DNA from: Plenodomus lindquistii
Taxonomy: Eukaryota > Ascomycota > Dothideomycetes > Pleosporales > Leptosphaeriaceae
Length of the DNA stretch: 64,000 nt
Assembly: GCA_025504975.1 (NCBI GenBank)
Contig: JANUWI010000001.1
Coordinates: 4,030,001-4,094,000, forward strand
Direction: 5' to 3'
In this document: positions 11,112 to 23,046 of the stretch, one piece after another
Layout of the letters: every line of letters starts with the position of its first letter
Numbering within the stretch: position 1 is the stretch's first letter
Notes under the pieces: generated by a model
The model's database searches: none
What the model saw: only the letters and a program-made list of their open reading frames with translations
Told to the model about the DNA's origin: nothing
Program-made: the position numbers and the translations under genes

Positions 11112-13760
11112 GTTTTCTCGCCCTGCAGCAGCTTTGGTGTCGCAACGCAGCTTCCAGAACGCTCAAACAAGTATGGGGAATAAGCGCAGTTCCCACGAAA
11201 TCATGCAAATTAGAGATGCAGAATATTGCTTTGCCATCCTATACAGGCGTATGTGCTCAAGTATTTAGCTGCTGGTGTGGCTCGTCGATCCCTCGGTCGC
11301 CATCGATTCGGACCGGCAATAACATGCCCGGGCAGAAGGCGGTGACGAGTGTTTACGAGCAGCCCTATCCCGTCTTGGCAGATGTTCCCGCACTTCCAAC
11401 GCCATGTTGATTCTACACTTATCCCAGAGTGATAGATATACACTCAGTCCTTGACTTCGGTACAACGGTCTAATTCTGTCAGACTTTATGGCATTACCAA
11501 ACGAGTTGAACCTGGAGCAAGAAGCTACTATCATGTGTATACATAAGCCGAGATATTCACTCACCATTCGTTCTGGGACTAGTGTTTTTAGCTATAGATA
11601 CACGATCGTACGAGTACAGCCCAGCCAATCTTGTTCCACAGGATCTTACACGCACCAAGTAACCCTACCATCTCATACCCCGTACAGGCAGGAGTAGGAA
11701 ATTTTGTGGGCCCGTCTGACGACGTTCATGCTGCCAGGGCAGACAGAACTATGAAGAGCCTGCTTCCAAAGCGCTACCAAAGACATGTCTGATCAAGGCG
11801 AAGGACATGTACCGCACTTCGTCTCACTTGAATGATTCTCATACCCAGCATGCCAAAGTGACCTCGACAGACTCTTTTCACAAGCCGTACAGTAGGCAGA
11901 TGGGGCTTTCGTGATGTGAGTGCCATGTCTTCCAAAACACTATAGTATCCAAGATTGGCAAGTACCACATGAGGCTTAGCCAAAGTCTTCCCATGTTCGC
12001 TCAGGCAATTCGATCATTCCGATGTCAAGGGCGATATGCTTCATTGTAGGGTAGGGCGGGCCATTGATTCGCATTAGAATGGGACGCACGATCATGCGAA
12101 CAAACACTTGTTACTTTTCGGATGAAAATCTAACTCTTTGGTCCAAGACATAGCATAGCGATGGGGGGGAGAGCCCACACTCGTATGCCCAATATTCTGG
12201 TCTTTTGATTTCGCTCGCGCTCAATCTCGTCATGGAGAGCTCATGTGCATCTTCTGCGCTTCAATTGTGAAATATGGAACTTGACTCACGACAGTCCAAG
12301 ACATGAATTGCTTTGTTCTCCGTTTCTCCAACATACCTTTGACTCCCGGAATCTGGCTTGGATGATATCCGAAAATTGCTCACATTTCATAGTCGACCAA
12401 GAAGAATCCGAGACACATGCATACTGTTTATCATCATTCTGGTGTGCGATGGGAACGCCACACAAAATTCATAGAGACAACCCCTGGCGATTTCGGATTC
12501 TTCTACTCACTCCGTGTGGTGAGGGGCAGTGCAGAAAAGTCACCACTGAGGTCTTTATATATCCGTATTACTGCTAGCACGAAGATACACTCATGTACCT
12601 TCTCTATGATCCTTTCGAACACTGATGTGTAGCGGCTGGCTCGAGACTTCCCATGTAGCCTCTGAGGAGGTAATTTGGTGCTGCGGGAATTGAAGGCAGG
12701 AGTCAGGCATGCAATGGTAGCCTATTTATTTTTCGGAGATGACCGGGAACTATGTACCGAAGTCTCTGTATTTTTGACAAACAACTCCAAGAGACATATG
12801 GCAGCTAGATATGTGAGTTCTGTTGCAAGAGACCACATGATCCAATACGTGCACAGTTTTGGTCGACCAGATTGAGAAGTTTGAATGCAGGTCGCAAACC
12901 CGATGATTGCAAGAAGATTTATGCTTGCGTCCGGCCGCTCCGTGCCGCGCGAAATCATGCCATTCATCTTTGTCGATTCGAGTGTTACACAAACAAAGCA
13001 GGCAGGGAACCATGCTACGGGCTGCGACAAATTTGACCAACGTTTCCAGGAGACATCCGATAGTAGTTTAAGACTTTCGGTTGCAGGAAACCACATGATC
13101 CCAGTCTCTCAAAGTTTCTGAATATCACTGGAGTAGTGTTGGAGGGAGAACCACGGGATGGTGCTCGTGAGAGGCTTTATACTGGTGGCCAACCGCACCT
13201 TTCCACGCAGAGTCATCAACTGCTTTCCTGTCGGTTTGAGTAGTAGACGTGTGCGAGTCCTTCCAACGCTCACACCATACAATATAATATACGGGTCCGT
13301 GTTTGAACCAAATGAAGTCTCAAATCATCGCAAGGTGTCCTGTCATATCTACAATCCGCCAAGTCATACACCGCGTGCAGCTCTTCTTTCCATGCACCCA
13401 CATCTTCTTGTCGGAGCTATCTCCTCAGGTCATTAAGGCCCATTCTCTTGTTTTAGATTAAGCAGTCAGCGCACCGGGGAGAACACATGAAGGTCATGGT
13501 CGTCAGTTTTGACCAGTGCTACGCTGCTTGACCGCACAGAGAGAAGAAGCCAGAAGACATCAGACCGATGTTGTTGTGATTGAAACCAAAGACATGAGCA
13601 AATACTCCGGAATTTTTGGAAGCTGAGTCGATGGTACAACGGTATGAAAGAAGAATGGCTGCGAGAAGGAGGGGAGGTATCTGTACGCGATACGCTGCTG
13701 AGCATGAGCACGTGGTTTCGATTGAACGTATGCGACGAATAGCAAACACTGGTCACTGAC
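11112..13760 (+). repeat. Repeat island 2, decayed; no gene seen
   Basis: Gene-free stretch between the transporter and the pectate lyase. The clearest pair of units lies at 12700-13180. AACAACTCCAAGAGACAT near 12780 matches AACGTTTCCAGGAGACAT near 13039, and TGTTGCAAGAGACCACATGATCC near 12822 matches a GGTTGCAGGAAACCACATGATCC form near 13080; both steps are about 258 bp. TATA-like cores occur near 12554 (GTCTTTATATATCC after a GAGG run) and 13171 (GGCTTTATACTGG after GTGAGA). Left of 12200 only isolated shared words remain. The right end (13440-13760) shows no unit and may hold the 3' flank of the pectate lyase. Confidence 0.55.
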
Positions 13761-13980
13761 ATTGAGATTAGATCGATCACACGTTAAAGATGAAAACTTC
13801 GCCGTCAGGCATATCATTTCCAAGAACAAAACCCGTTCGCGCAGCGTACGTATATACAAGAAAATGCGACTTAAGAGGCACCCAAGAAGGGGCACCTTCA
13901 AAGTCACTGAAAACCCCCAATTCCAGTCCTCATCTTCCAATGGTTGTTCCCAGAAAGATTTTCATGATGATTTCAATCAT

Positions 13981-14961
13981 TTAAAACTTGAGTGTAACAC
14001 CAGCAGTTCCAACAACGGCGGCCTTGACAGCCGATGCCTCGAGCAACTTGGCAGTGTATGGAGCCTTGGCCAGAGTACCCTTGGGCGCAGTGTTCTCGCT
14101 GTTACCAAAGTCGTTGCCGTTAGCGACGGCGAAGCCACCATCGGTGCTGTACAGGGCCTTCTTCGCGCCGGAGAAGACATTGTTCTCTACGAGGACCTGG
14201 GCGCCCTGGCGAGTGTTGATGCCATCAGACACGTTCTCGTAGTAGTTGTTGAAGAGGTGGCCGGTACCGAAGCGGAAGGATGGGCCGCGGGAGTTGATGT
14301 TCTTCCAGTAGTTTTGTACGTAGGTAACGGTAAGGTGGCCCTTGTCTTCGGAACCGTTGGAATCGGAGTGCCCGACGAGAGAGCACTTGTAGTGGTCGTG
14401 CATGAAGGAGTTGGAGACTGTGACGAAGTCGGAGGCGTGGGTCACGTCGAGGAGACCGTCATAGTAGTCCTTTCCGTGGTCCATGTCGGAGGAAAGATCG
14501 ACGTGGTCGACCCAGACGTTAGAGGCCTTCTGGATGCCGATGGCATCGCCGCCGACGACCTTGTTGATCGCCAAGTTGCGGATAATGACGTTCTTGACGT
14601 CCTTGACGCGGAGTTGGACGTTTGAAAGGACGACGGAAGAGTCCTTGCCGATGATGGACTTGTTGGAGCCGATGCGGACTTGCTCAGCGTTGCCCTTGAT
14701 GGGGCCTGTGATGAGGACGATGGCAGCTTCATCACCCTTGACAGCTGCGGTCAATTCGCTGAGGGACGCAACCTCCACGGTCTTGCCACCCTTTCCACCA
14801 CTGGTACCGCCACCCTGTGTAGCGAATCCGACTGTGGCAACCTCGTCCAAAGCAGCAGCACGCTTAGCGAGACCGGCACGCTTGGGGCTGATTTGGGAGG
14901 ACATGGGAGCTGCCAGAGCAGAGACAGCCATGAGGCCAAGAGACATGATTGAGAACTTCAT
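13981..14961 (-). CDS. Secreted pectate lyase, polysaccharide lyase family 1
   Basis: Single-exon frame of 326 aa. Residues 1-18 form a signal peptide ending ALAA; dibasic KR pairs at 27-28 and 33-34 suggest Kex2 trimming of a propeptide. The right-handed beta-helix family is shown by NKSIIGKDSSVVLSNVQLRV (helix turns), VWVDHVDLSSDMDHGKDYYD at ~150 (the vWiDH-like calcium-site region with conserved Asp residues), then SNSFMHDHYKCSLVGHSDS, and RGPSFRFG at ~224, which carries the catalytic Arg pattern. NNYYENVSDGINTRQGAQVL closes the core. Length matches fungal PL1 enzymes. The enzyme cleaves de-esterified homogalacturonan by beta-elimination outside the cell, consistent with growth on plant material. 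A TATA box lies 142 bp upstream of the ATG. No fault in the frame was seen. Confidence 0.95.
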   Translation of the reverse strand: MKFSIMSLGLMAVSALAAPMSSQISPKRAGLAKRAAALDEVATVGFATQGGGTSGGKGGKTVEVASLSELTAAVKGDEAAIVLITGPIKGNAEQVRIGSNKSIIGKDSSVVLSNVQLRVKDVKNVIIRNLAINKVVGGDAIGIQKASNVWVDHVDLSSDMDHGKDYYDGLLDVTHASDFVTVSNSFMHDHYKCSLVGHSDSNGSEDKGHLTVTYVQNYWKNINSRGPSFRFGTGHLFNNYYENVSDGINTRQGAQVLVENNVFSGAKKALYSTDGGFAVANGNDFGNSENTAPKGTLAKAPYTAKLLEASAVKAAVVGTAGVTLKF

Positions 14962-15102
14962 CTTGATGTGATGTGATTGTTTGGAAGCGTCGAGCTATTG
15001 TGTTTGAAAGAGTGAAAGTCGAAACGAGGGACTGGACTGTTGGGTAAAGAAGGAATTGAAGAGCTGGGCTGCCGAACAGTCTACACGAACGTACTCACTC
15101 AC

Positions 15103-15110
15103 TTATATAT
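15103..15110 (-). promoter_or_regulatory. Probable TATA box of the pectate lyase gene
   Basis: Minus-strand ATATATAA, 142 bp upstream of the pectate lyase ATG, followed by a leader with no further in-frame ATG seen. Position and sequence suit a strongly inducible gene. This core lacks the GAGG/CCC flanks and upstream words of the island repeats, so it is treated as an ordinary promoter element. Confidence 0.5.
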
Positions 15111-16639
15111 GTTGTGATCCATCCGAGTTCCGCCTTGTCATCGCGTTCGCATCACACGGTTCAAATCTGATGGCATAGCGTACGGTAGTGCGGCGAGCAC
15201 GGTGTTTCACACGCGATCGCTTCACAAGGTTCTACCTAATAGTGGACATAATAATGATACCGACAGCCTATTCCTCGGGGCCGACCTCTCGGACCATGGC
15301 CGAGGGAGTTGTTTTTCGCTTGATTTTGACGTGGAAGGAATCTGCTTGAAACAACTAGCCCCGTTTTGTGGACCAACTCCACTTGTCGCGCGGCAAAACA
15401 GCAGGGGATCTTCTACGAAAAAGCGATATCGAAATTGAGGGAGTTGTGGTTCGTCTTGGCAAAGGATTCAAGCATCGAGCACGTTGCTTGCCAAGAGTGA
15501 CATGCAAAGAGGGAGTCTTCGCTGTGTTATTGTTGAAACGCGCAAGGCTGGTTAGCATCTAGAAAGCTTTCATTCGAGCTGAGTAGAAATCGCTCAGTGA
15601 CAGTATCGCGGTAGGAGACCTTTGGAATCTGGTAGCTGTTCTGAAAGATGTGTGAAGGTTCGGGTATAAACGCCGGAGTGGACCATCGTCCTGTGAAGGT
15701 ATTGCATGCCAAGCATTGTTTTCACTCCTTAACTCCTTGATTCAATGCATGCATGCTTGCATACCCACACAATTGCGGGACTCAGGACTTGTAGTACGCT
15801 CTGTTTACCGCCATTGAGCGAAATGGCGAATCAGCAAGACATGCTGGAGGCGCTGGATCGGAAGTACGGCCTGCTGGAAATTGGAAGTAGATAAATGTTA
15901 TGATTCGAAGGATCCAATGCAGGATTTGAGCATCCGTCAATCTTGACAGAAGCTTTTCTTGGTCTTCTGGGCATCGTTTGACTGCGCCGAACAACCGTTC
16001 GCTGAATCATGCCTTAGCCACAGTGATCGACTGTGGGAAGTTCAAATGCCATGTGTCTAAACACAGGAGCGGAGAATCGCTTGGCAAATGCAGACTCCGG
16101 TTTGCTGTCGAGTAGTATGAGGTGTTTCTAATGCCTGTGAGCCTACATTAAGCACGACACATTTGCGAGTATCAAGGTTGAGACGCGCCATTGACTATAG
16201 AGTCAGCTCAAAAGTAGTCGCTTTGCTACACAGTCTATCTCACAAGCAAGCATAGAGGTGTCGTATCGCAACATTCCAAACTTGAGCATGCGTGGATGCA
16301 AACGTGGTGGAGGTTGAGTTTGGCAATAGAGATTCAAGTGCTGGCATGACATCATCGCCGAAAGCAGTAATCAACTCTCCACTGTGAGGGAAGAGGACAG
16401 CGCGACGCGTAACGAAGCAAGGCAGCAGCGAGACTACGACTTGTTCAACATGTAATCTCCCCCCTCGTCTGCATCCCTGCTTTATCAACACCCCGCGATA
16501 AACCAAAAACCCATACAATCGTAGCCAAACACCACATTTGCCTCAATACCCAGCACTCGCACCAGCCGCAACCACACCTTACCTACCATCACCACCACCA
16601 CCACACCCTTTCTCTCAATCCCCCCGCACAATCCTCAAG
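15111..16639. other. Intergenic between divergent genes; no gene seen
   Basis: About 1.5 kb separating the pectate lyase (leftwards) from the proline-rich gene (rightwards), so it holds both promoters. Short open frames (for example near 15200-15560 and 16240-16518) show no family resemblance. The last ~80 bases before 16640 are CA/CCACC-rich, as expected of a fungal 5' leader. Confidence 0.5.
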
Positions 16640-17317
16640 ATGCCACCCATTTCCATCCATAAAAACGACCCCATCACCCCCGCAAAACCCGACGGCACCA
16701 CTCCTTCAACCCCGACCTCGAACCCTCAAAACCCTCCCCCAACACGCACAACACCCGCCTCCGTCCCCGCCACAACGACAGCTGCAGCGTCCTCCTCGAA
16801 CCCTCCACCCCCACAACCAGGCGCCCGCCCCGCCGCCCCAACAGGCCCAACACACAGCGGCGCATACATGGCCGCACCACCCCAGCCAGGCGCAACGCCC
16901 ACACCCACCGCAACGGTCATAACAACTGAAACAAGACGGGCAGGACCACCAGCACAATTCACACAGCCGCCGCCTACCGACTCTGCGCTTGCGGGAAGGT
17001 CAACGGCTACGATAACGACGCCGTCGAAACCAGGGCCTACGTATCTGAACTACGGGCCTATGGCATCGCCGTTCCAGAGCGCGGATACGGGCGGCGGTGT
17101 GCCGGATACAAGTGGCGGGGAGAGAAGGAGTCTTGAGCATCCGCCGGGTTATGTGCAGACGCCTGATAATGCGCCGTATACGGCTGGTGGAGGCATCGGG
17201 GCCCAGGCTGGTGGGAGTGGAGGATCGGGGGCGACGGCTTGGGAGTTATTGAATAAGGCGGGGGAGGCATTGAAGAGTGGGGAGGAGGCGGTTTGGAGGG
17301 CCGTCAAGGGGAAGTAG
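16640..17317 (+). CDS. Proline/threonine-rich low-complexity protein, conserved-type C-terminus
   Basis: 225 aa from the ATG at 16640 (context TCAAGATGC). The frame is open 34 codons further up, but that segment is CA-rich leader-like sequence. Residues 1-140 are Pro/Thr/Ala-rich with repeated PPQPGA and TTP words, so probably disordered. The C-terminal part (LEHPPGYVQTPDNAPYTAG, then TAWELLNKAGEALKSGEEAVWRAVKGK in two pieces) includes a short amphipathic helix ending EAVWRAVKGK. Many Pezizomycotina have small Pro-rich proteins ending with a similar GYVQ...W...EVWR..NGK pattern; this is a resemblance from memory and the function is unknown. It converges on the ADP/ATP carrier gene. Confidence 0.7.
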   Translation: MPPISIHKNDPITPAKPDGTTPSTPTSNPQNPPPTRTTPASVPATTTAAASSSNPPPPQPGARPAAPTGPTHSGAYMAAPPQPGATPTPTATVITTETRRAGPPAQFTQPPPTDSALAGRSTATITTPSKPGPTYLNYGPMASPFQSADTGGGVPDTSGGERRSLEHPPGYVQTPDNAPYTAGGGIGAQAGGSGGSGATAWELLNKAGEALKSGEEAVWRAVKGK

Positions 17318-17765
17318 GGCAGCATGGGACGATGACTTGAACACCTGGCATGACCATGGCTCGGTCATGGAGCATGTTGGGTCGGCGGTTAGATAACATG
17401 TCCATCAAGGCGAGCGACAATCAAACATCACAATCATAAGGCACAACATGTTTACAGAGAAACCCAAGACTTTCTATTGACCGCTATTTTCCCCAGAGCA
17501 CCGAGCGATGAAAAGAGGAATACAGCCATGAAAGAGGTAAACTGACAAAGCAATGCAAGCCGGATGACTTTCGTAATACAGTGTGCTGTGTGGGAAAACG
17601 AGTTGCCGGCAATGTAAAGTACAAGGTGTTTTACCACCAGTGCGTGCTTTGCGACACCAAGAGCAATCTCAGCACGCCACACGCACATCATCTCCTCTCA
17701 CGTCGCCATTAGCTGCTTCCACCACATGAACTCGAATTGGGGTATCGACGTTGGAAGAAAGGCGC

Positions 17766-19176
17766 TTAACCGGATCCACCCTTGAACTTCTTGCCGAAGA
17801 TGAGGAGCTGGGCCTGGTCGTAGATGGACAAGACACCGGCACCGGCAACACCACGAAGAATGTTGGCACCAGCACCCTTGAAGAGAGACTTGACACCCTC
17901 AGCGGCGACAATCTGGCGGGCAGCATCCATAGTTCCCTTGTACTTGACGGCCTCACCAGAGGTCATCATCATGCGGCGACGGATGGTGTCAAGGGGGTAC
18001 GAGGCGATACCGGCACCAGTGGTGACAGCCCAACCGAGAGCGAAAGAGGCCAAGAAGTTACCCTCGAGGGCACCGGTGAGGAGGACAGGCTTGATCGAAT
18101 CGTACATACCGAAGTACAGACCACGGTAAACGATGATACCACCAACGGAGGGCATGAAACCACGGTAGAGACCAGCAATACCATCGGACGCGAGGGTCTT
18201 CTTGTAAACGTCTACGAGACCGTTGAACTGACGCTCACCACCCTTCTTGGCGGACTTGGCGTCGTTGGCAAGACGGGTACGGGCGTAGTCGAGGGAGTAG
18301 ACGAAGAGAAGGGAAGTGGCACCAGCGGCCTGTGAATGTCAGTAAAAGATCCAAAGCGTTTAGTACTGGAACAACTTACACCACCGGAGGCCAAGTTACC
18401 GGCCATCCACTTGGCGTAACCATCACGCTCCTTCTTGAAAGCGAACATGGACTTGTAGGTGTCACGGAACGCAAAGTTGAGCGCCTGGGTAGGGAAGTAA
18501 CGGATGACGTTGGCAGTGTTACCACGCCATAGGGAAAGGATACCCTCGTTCTTTGCTGTGCGGCTGAAGCACTCGACGATACCGTCGTACTTGCGGTCGA
18601 GACGACCGGACTTGAGCATCTCATCCTGGGGGGCTGTTAGTGCTCGTTCTGATGTTGAAGTGGGGTGTTGGTTGTGCTTACCTGGTTCTGGATGAGGAGC
18701 TTGACACGCTCGATGGGAGCGGCGGCGGTCTTGGAGACGGCGGCGGAGACACCACCCACTGTAGATAAGCGGTTAGTAGCTGCGGCGGAGGTGAAATATT
18801 GTCCGAACGGTTTCTCATCGCTGTCCAATGCCAATGGTAACAGGAAAGCGATGAGACTATCGGATAGGATGAGACGTACTCAAGAAGTCAATCAGGAAGG
18901 GCTGGTCTCGTAGTTAGCACATGTTGCAGGTAAAATGGCGCACGAGCTGGCGGCTCAAGAACCAGCCAACATGCAAAACACAAAGAAGAGCAGGTTCGTC
19001 CCAGTGCAACGTCACCCCACTAGAGAAGGGTCGACCGATGGCATTGAGATAAAATGCGTCTTCCAAGCGGGCTCCGCGATAGTTGGGGCTTAACCGAACC
19101 GGCCAGATTGCTGCGGTGCGGGAGGGGAGGGTGTACGAACCGGCATGCCCATGACACTCTGCTTTTCGGTCGACAT
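17766..19176 (-). CDS. Mitochondrial ADP/ATP carrier
   Basis: Five exons on the minus strand: 19176-19141, 18901-18880, 18758-18682, 18625-18380 and 18329-17766; introns of 239, 121, 56, 54-ish and 50 bp; 314 aa, the usual length. Exon 2 is only 22 nt and encodes PFLIDFL plus one base; joining gives [34 protein letters not shown], the expected carrier N-terminus. The family signature RRRMMM is present near residue 240 in PLDTIRRRMMMTSGE. Three mitochondrial-carrier repeats can be followed (SKTAAAPIERVK; SLDYARTRLAND, inferred across the last splice; YPLDTIRRRMMM). The protein exchanges cytosolic ADP for matrix ATP across the inner membrane. The first donor (GTTCGT) is non-ideal but is the only one seen that keeps phase with exon 2; a longer read-through to a TAA at 19090 exists in exon 1. 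High coding-strand C bias at third positions suits strong expression. Confidence 0.95.
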
Positions 19177-20940
19177 GATGGCGGTGTTGTTCAAGCAACG
19201 ACTGAGTGGAGATTGATAGAGGAGGGTGATGGAAGAGAAAGGGTATTTGTACGGGAAGCTGCAACGACAAAATCTGATTTCTTGGTCAAAGCGCACTAGG
19301 CCCGTTACACGCTAGTGTTAACCCATTGCTGTTCCATAACCCGGATGCCTCCATTGAAGCCTCGGAGATGTGGAGAGTCAGTGGAATGCAATGCCTCGTT
19401 GGCGTGTCTATATTATTCTACGTGAGGACGCTACGATTGTCCAAAAGTCTTGTGTTGTTTCTACTGGATCATCCCTCCCCTCGCAGTCTTGTGGTCTTCT
19501 GGCTGTCAGTGTCAAGGCAGGGCGCCGCCGACAGCGTTGCTGTAGCAGCCGCACTTCAATATCCTTTGCCGCGACAGGACGCCCTCACACATTGGCAGTA
19601 TCCGCTCCCAAAAGATTCAACTCAACACCGTGGAACATTGTGGGTCTGCGCAAGTGTTCAGATGCCCCTTTCAGCCTGAACCGGCGCAAAGCCCAGCGTA
19701 CTGTCCTCTAGCAAAGGGTCCGCCGAGCGCTTTTTTCGGAGTCGGGTAATCTCGGAGACGACGGCTTGCTCGGTCCAACAATCTAGCGGCACTGGTCCCG
19801 GACTGCGAATTTTCCATCGTCTTGCCCTTGATTGGGCGGACCATGGTTCGCCAGGGCGTCTGGTCCCGGCGAGACGCCCGCCTAGCCCTCCGCTTTGTAC
19901 GACGCTCTACGCTTGCACTTCCGTTAGGGCTGGCATGTTTGCGGCCCTGACGGAGAGCTCATATTTATGTATTTGGTTGCCATTCCTAACTAAAGGGTTC
20001 AAATCTTCGGTATCTGGAAGAGCTAGGAGAGGACAAGTCGATTTCAGATAGTGTACCAGAGTACACTTCAGAACTTGTAGGGTGTCTAGAGTAGCTACTG
20101 TGTAAAGTTTGAGTGGATTCTATGGTGCCTTTGTTGAATTACACTAGCTGTATAGCATTTCTTAGGCACGAGCTCCTTCATCAATCGCACCTTCTTCAAT
20201 AACACTTTTGCCAGCCTTCCAGGCGCCAGGCTGAGGAGGCAAATCTTAAGGGTCTTGCGGGTGGCCTTGAATCTGAATACTAATCAACCCCTCCTCACGT
20301 GACCAGCACATTCACGATCAGCCTCTTTCCACGCAATCACCAAAACGACTATCACAATTCATAAGCAGCTTGAGATTGAGATTGTCCGAGTGAAAACTCG
20401 GCGTACATTCATCAAATATAACCAAAGAGCACTATCCATCGTACATGTGCTGGTCGAATTGTATGATTTCAAGACTCACGCTGAACATTCCTCTGTGTTG
20501 CTGGAGAGAGATAGCACAACATGGACATCGCGTGGAGACGCGTATGGAAAGCGAAATAATTAATTGGATGGATGGTACTATATTATCATAGGTCTCAAAG
20601 ATGGATGCGAGGTTTCTTCAAGTTCAACTAACGAGAGAAGCAGAACGTCGAGATGAACGTTTGAATGCGAAGGCGTGTAGACTCACCCTGAACGCTGAGA
20701 CATACATTCTCACATCAGTCGGTTCGTATCTAAGCACACGCTACTGCAAATGTGTAGAACTCGACCACAACCATACCGTGCGATCACATCAATACCTGTC
20801 TGCGTTGAGCACGAAGATATTGCTGTGAAAATGGACGTGTAACGTTTCAGGAGGTCTACAATCTTCGACATTCTCGCTATTGTATATTACAAAATTACGA
20901 CATACACTTCCCGAGCGTCCAGCAAACACAATCTCGTATA
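19177..20940. other. Intergenic between divergently placed promoters and the P450 3' end; no gene seen
   Basis: About 1.8 kb. The left part is the ADP/ATP carrier promoter. Open frames at 19326-19711 overlap each other and resemble nothing known. From 19930 to 20560 the sequence becomes AT-richer with words such as GTACCAGAGTACACTTC (inverted GTACxxxxGTAC) and TAATTAATTGG; I saw no transposase, long terminal repeat pair or island-type TATA unit. Confidence 0.4.
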
Positions 20941-22656
20941 TTAGGCTCTCTTCTCAATAAAGACCGGCCACGAATGAGGCACAACCGTAAAGTAAGCCTT
21001 CCACTTCCACTCTTGCTTCTCATCAACCTGCTTGATCTTGTAGTCTCGGACCAATGTCGCCGTAATCTTAGCAAGTTCAATCTTCGCAATGTTCTGGCCT
21101 GGACAACCGCCATAGCCGGCTCCAAACTACGGCTCGATTAGTCTTCTGATCGCTAGGTGGGCGAGAGCAGCTATAAGGGTTGCACTCACAGGAATCCAGT
21201 ACTTCTCCATTCTGGCGGGATCACCAGTTAGCCATCGGTCAGGGTTGAATTCGTGCGCGTCTTCGCCCCACAGCTCTTTGGAGTGGTGGATGGCCCATGG
21301 GCTGACGGATACGATGGTACCCTGAGGTATGGTGCGATCGCCAATTGTTAGACCTCCTTTGGGCGCGATTCGAGGAAGACCCATGGGCACTGGACCGAAG
21401 ATCCTCAAAGCCTCCTTCACGCATGCTTGTACGAAGCTGAGCGACGTTAGTCAACAACGATAGGTACCCCCGCAATTGGGACGCAGCTTACGGCAACTGC
21501 TGAGAATCAGCATACGAAACGATTCGATCTTGGCACAGCCCTTTCTTCGTGGCCTCCTCAATCTCTGCCCGTGCGCGCTCCCACGCATCCGTATGTCTAA
21601 TCATATGGTAGATGAAAGACTGAATACCCGCAGCGACGGTATCTGATCCCGCACCAACGGCAGCCAGAGCCTGTGTTCCAATCTCGCGGACGGTGATCTT
21701 ATCAGGATGTTGCTCATGCTGTTTGAACCAATACTGAACCGAATCGAATCTCGCATTCAAGTTCTTTTTACGATCCGCCATGACGCCTTTAACGGTGTCG
21801 AACAGATGACCCATCGGCATAATGGACAGCCATGTTACGACAGGATTAGCCAGCAGCGCAATATTGATCCAGCGGAAGTATCCAGCAACAGCGACGTATG
21901 CGTTCAATGCCAACGAGTTGCCAATCGCGTTACCGATGTCCTTGCCCTGCTCCAAAAAGCCGAATTGCTTGGAAAAGACAATTTCTCCGACAACGTCGAA
22001 TGTCGCATACGATATGTACTCGTTTAAGTTCATGGGCTTCTTGTCGTCTGCGTATCGGTTCATCCAGCCAAGGAATTGTTCGAATGTGCGGTCAATGTGC
22101 TCTTCTGATCGCAGGATACTAGACGCTGTGTACGCTCCGGCGAGATACTTTGACTTTTCAACTTTCTTCTTCGGATCCGTGATGCTCATTGGTGATTGGA
22201 AGCGGTAGTCCGGGAGTGCGTGGATTTTGTACCAGTGGGCCTGCCCGCCATGTCAGACTCGTCTTAACAACAGCGCGTTGGTTGAGCCGGGTACCTTGTG
22301 GAGAGGTGCCAAAAGTATCTTCTTGATTGCGTCTGGGTGGGTAACGCTGACTTCATCGTAGGATATGCGAACAAAGTGGCCTGTACTTTATGTAAGCAAT
22401 TGTATGTCTATTGTAAGTCGGGAATCATACCATATTCATCATGCAAACGAATGAGTTCAAGATTCTGATCACCTTTCAAAATTCTTTGCATATGCCACAG
22501 TCGTGTGAATGAGGCAGGCCAGGGCCCTGGGATATCACTAATCGGCGAGAGATAGCGGCGCCATAAGAGCAACGTAGCAAGCGAAGTGGAAGCGAGAACA
22601 AAAAAAGTCAACCAGCTGAACTCGAGGCCAACACCGAGGGAAGTCATACTGCTCAT
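20941..22656 (-). CDS. Cytochrome P450 monooxygenase (pisatin-demethylase-like group)
   Basis: Five exons, minus strand: 22656-22431, 22380-22295, 22240-21492, 21436-21190 and 21126-20941; introns 50, 54, 55 and 63 bp; 497 aa. An N-terminal membrane anchor (~13-32, LTFFVLASTSLATLLLW) is followed by the proline hinge ISDIPGPWPASFTRLW. The I-helix motif GAGSDT lies near 300 (AAVGAGSDTVAAG), KEALR is the K-helix ExxR at ~362, FNPDRW is the PERF-type region at ~418, and FGAGYGGCPG at 437-446 is the haem loop with Cys444. All key residues are present. Such enzymes oxidise small lipophilic compounds at the ER using a P450 reductase. The sequence style (SDIPGPW, HPDAIKKILL, FRWIN) recalls the CYP57/pisatin-demethylase and related toxin-tailoring groups, so detoxification of plant compounds or secondary metabolism is possible; the substrate cannot be read. 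No synthase gene lies nearby. Confidence 0.93.
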
Positions 22657-23046
22657 GCAATTGTTGAAGAGCTGCTGACATTCATGATTGCAGCTATGGT
22701 CGCACGTCAGGGCACATTACATATACGCATGTAAAGACCTACAATGGACACTAGCATGGGTGGCCTTGGCCGCGGGATTCAGGCTTGATACGGATGACTA
22801 GCGCCGCGCCAGCTGGCCGGATGTCTCAAGGGGCATGTTCCGTAGCCGCGTTGGCGCTCGGCGGTAATCTGTTGTCACGGCTTTGGGCAGCGTTGATTGG
22901 ATTTTGATATCATCAAGATCTCCTTGATGTGTTGCTCTCCTATTGTTATTTGGGACGGAGATGGGGAATTTATTTAGCAGGCACATGATTACTTCCTAAA
23001 CTAATCTGTCCAATCACTCGAGTGATTATATCGCTGAGAGTCCAGC

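Noticed and set aside
13762..14625. 287-aa plus-strand open frame across the pectate lyase
   Set aside because: It is Val/Asp/Gly-rich with no domain, and lies antisense to a complete, motif-bearing pectate lyase; a mirror of its GC-biased codons.
15130..15180. Second B-box-like word (GGTTCAAATCT)
   Set aside because: No A-box at a suitable distance and no cloverleaf; also seen by chance near 19996 and 46385.
17751..18335. 194-aa plus-strand open frame rich in Thr/Glu/Gly
   Set aside because: Antisense to the last exon of the ADP/ATP carrier, whose reading frame is fully conserved.
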